Origin: Marinobacter sp. BGYM27
Lineage (GTDB): Bacteria > Pseudomonadota > Gammaproteobacteria > Pseudomonadales > Oleiphilaceae
Assembly: GCA_025153445.1 (NCBI GenBank)
Contig: JANZNS010000005.1
Location: 124,001-188,000 of the forward strand
Length of the DNA stretch: 64,000 nucleotides
Reading direction: 5' to 3'
A program made the translations under genes and the position numbers. Shown piece after piece: positions 63,884 to 64,000 of the stretch. The stretch's first letter is position 1. Each line of letters starts with the position of its first letter. A model generated the notes under the pieces. That model ran no database searches. It worked only from the letters and a program-made list of their open reading frames with translations, and had not been told where the DNA came from.

Positions 63884-64000
63884 TATTTACCCCCCGCGGC
63901 TTTTACGACTTGCTGTGCAGCATCCGTAAGACTGGTTGCGGCAATGATGTTCAGGCCGCTGTCTGCAAGTACCTTGGAACCCAGTTCAGCGTTGTTACCT
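63883..64000 (-). CDS. sucC: Succinyl-CoA synthetase beta subunit, C-terminal end (partial)
   Basis: The last about 39 codons run off the right edge. The translated end, [20 protein letters not shown] followed by [18 protein letters not shown], matches the SucC C-terminus. The TAA stop overlaps the sucD ATG by one base, the standard sucC-sucD junction. The ATP-grasp part lies outside the window. Confidence 0.9.
   Translation of the reverse strand, partial: GNNAELGSKVLADSGLNIIAATSLTDAAQQVVKAAGGK

Overview
The window reads as the chromosome of a marine gammaproteobacterium. The gene orders GntR regulator-smc-zipA-ligA, trpS-scpA-scpB-rluB, cheR-cheV // flgA-flgM-flgN and sucC-sucD are those of the Pseudomonadales/Marinobacter group. 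I infer a Marinobacter-like organism from gene content and order; no 16S gene is present to settle it.

Layout. 1-6.7 kb: a 5'-truncated copper-radical oxidase (galactose/glyoxal oxidase family) coupled to an exported protein with an internal duplication, then small metabolic genes (VOC protein, HAD phosphatase) and a divergent quinone-reductase/LysR pair. 7-11.5 kb is accessory: a PEP-CTERM surface protein, a wrecked IS3-family element sitting in a wrecked group IIC intron, the intron itself sitting in an integron attC site, then an array of gene cassettes with three further attC sites and no integrase in the window, ending near a tRNA-Ser(GGA) whose 3' end is duplicated. 11.6-15.4 kb: chemotaxis and flagellar regulation (cheR, cheV, flgA, flgM, flgN) with recognisable sigma-54 and sigma-28 promoters. 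15.5-23 kb: an unusual MshEN-like domain protein, a periplasmic cyclophilin, mnmC, a CBS protein and a large Calx-beta/beta-propeller lipoprotein. 23-30.7 kb: ligA, zipA, smc and a GntR regulator. 30.8-33.5 kb: an ECF42-type sigma factor with two DGPF/YCII proteins. 33.6-37.5 kb: dbpA and small stress or unknown genes.

38-56.3 kb is an exopolysaccharide locus of the EpsE/EpsF/EpsG/EpsL type. It has a priming glycosyl-1-phosphate transferase, a nine-gene minus-strand operon (epsE, epsF, epsG, polymerase/ligase, glycosyltransferase, GH5 glycosidase, glycosyltransferase, WecG-type transferase, GT25), a convergent epsL, and a separate operon of murA-like, murB-like and Wzx flippase genes with a GT2 gene. 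The working model is: sugar primed on undecaprenyl phosphate, extended by four or five glycosyltransferases, flipped by Wzx, polymerised by the Wzy-like protein under EpsF/EpsG control, and exported through EpsE/EpsL with the GH5 enzyme trimming. The most unusual points are the murA/murB paralogues (the MurB is type II, unlike the usual gammaproteobacterial housekeeping enzyme) and an EpsG that has lost both Walker motifs.

56.8-64 kb: a periplasmic solute-binding protein, a diguanylate cyclase, then core genes rluB, scpB, scpA, trpS, sucD and the end of sucC. Except for the accessory block and the EPS locus, the window is ordinary core genome.
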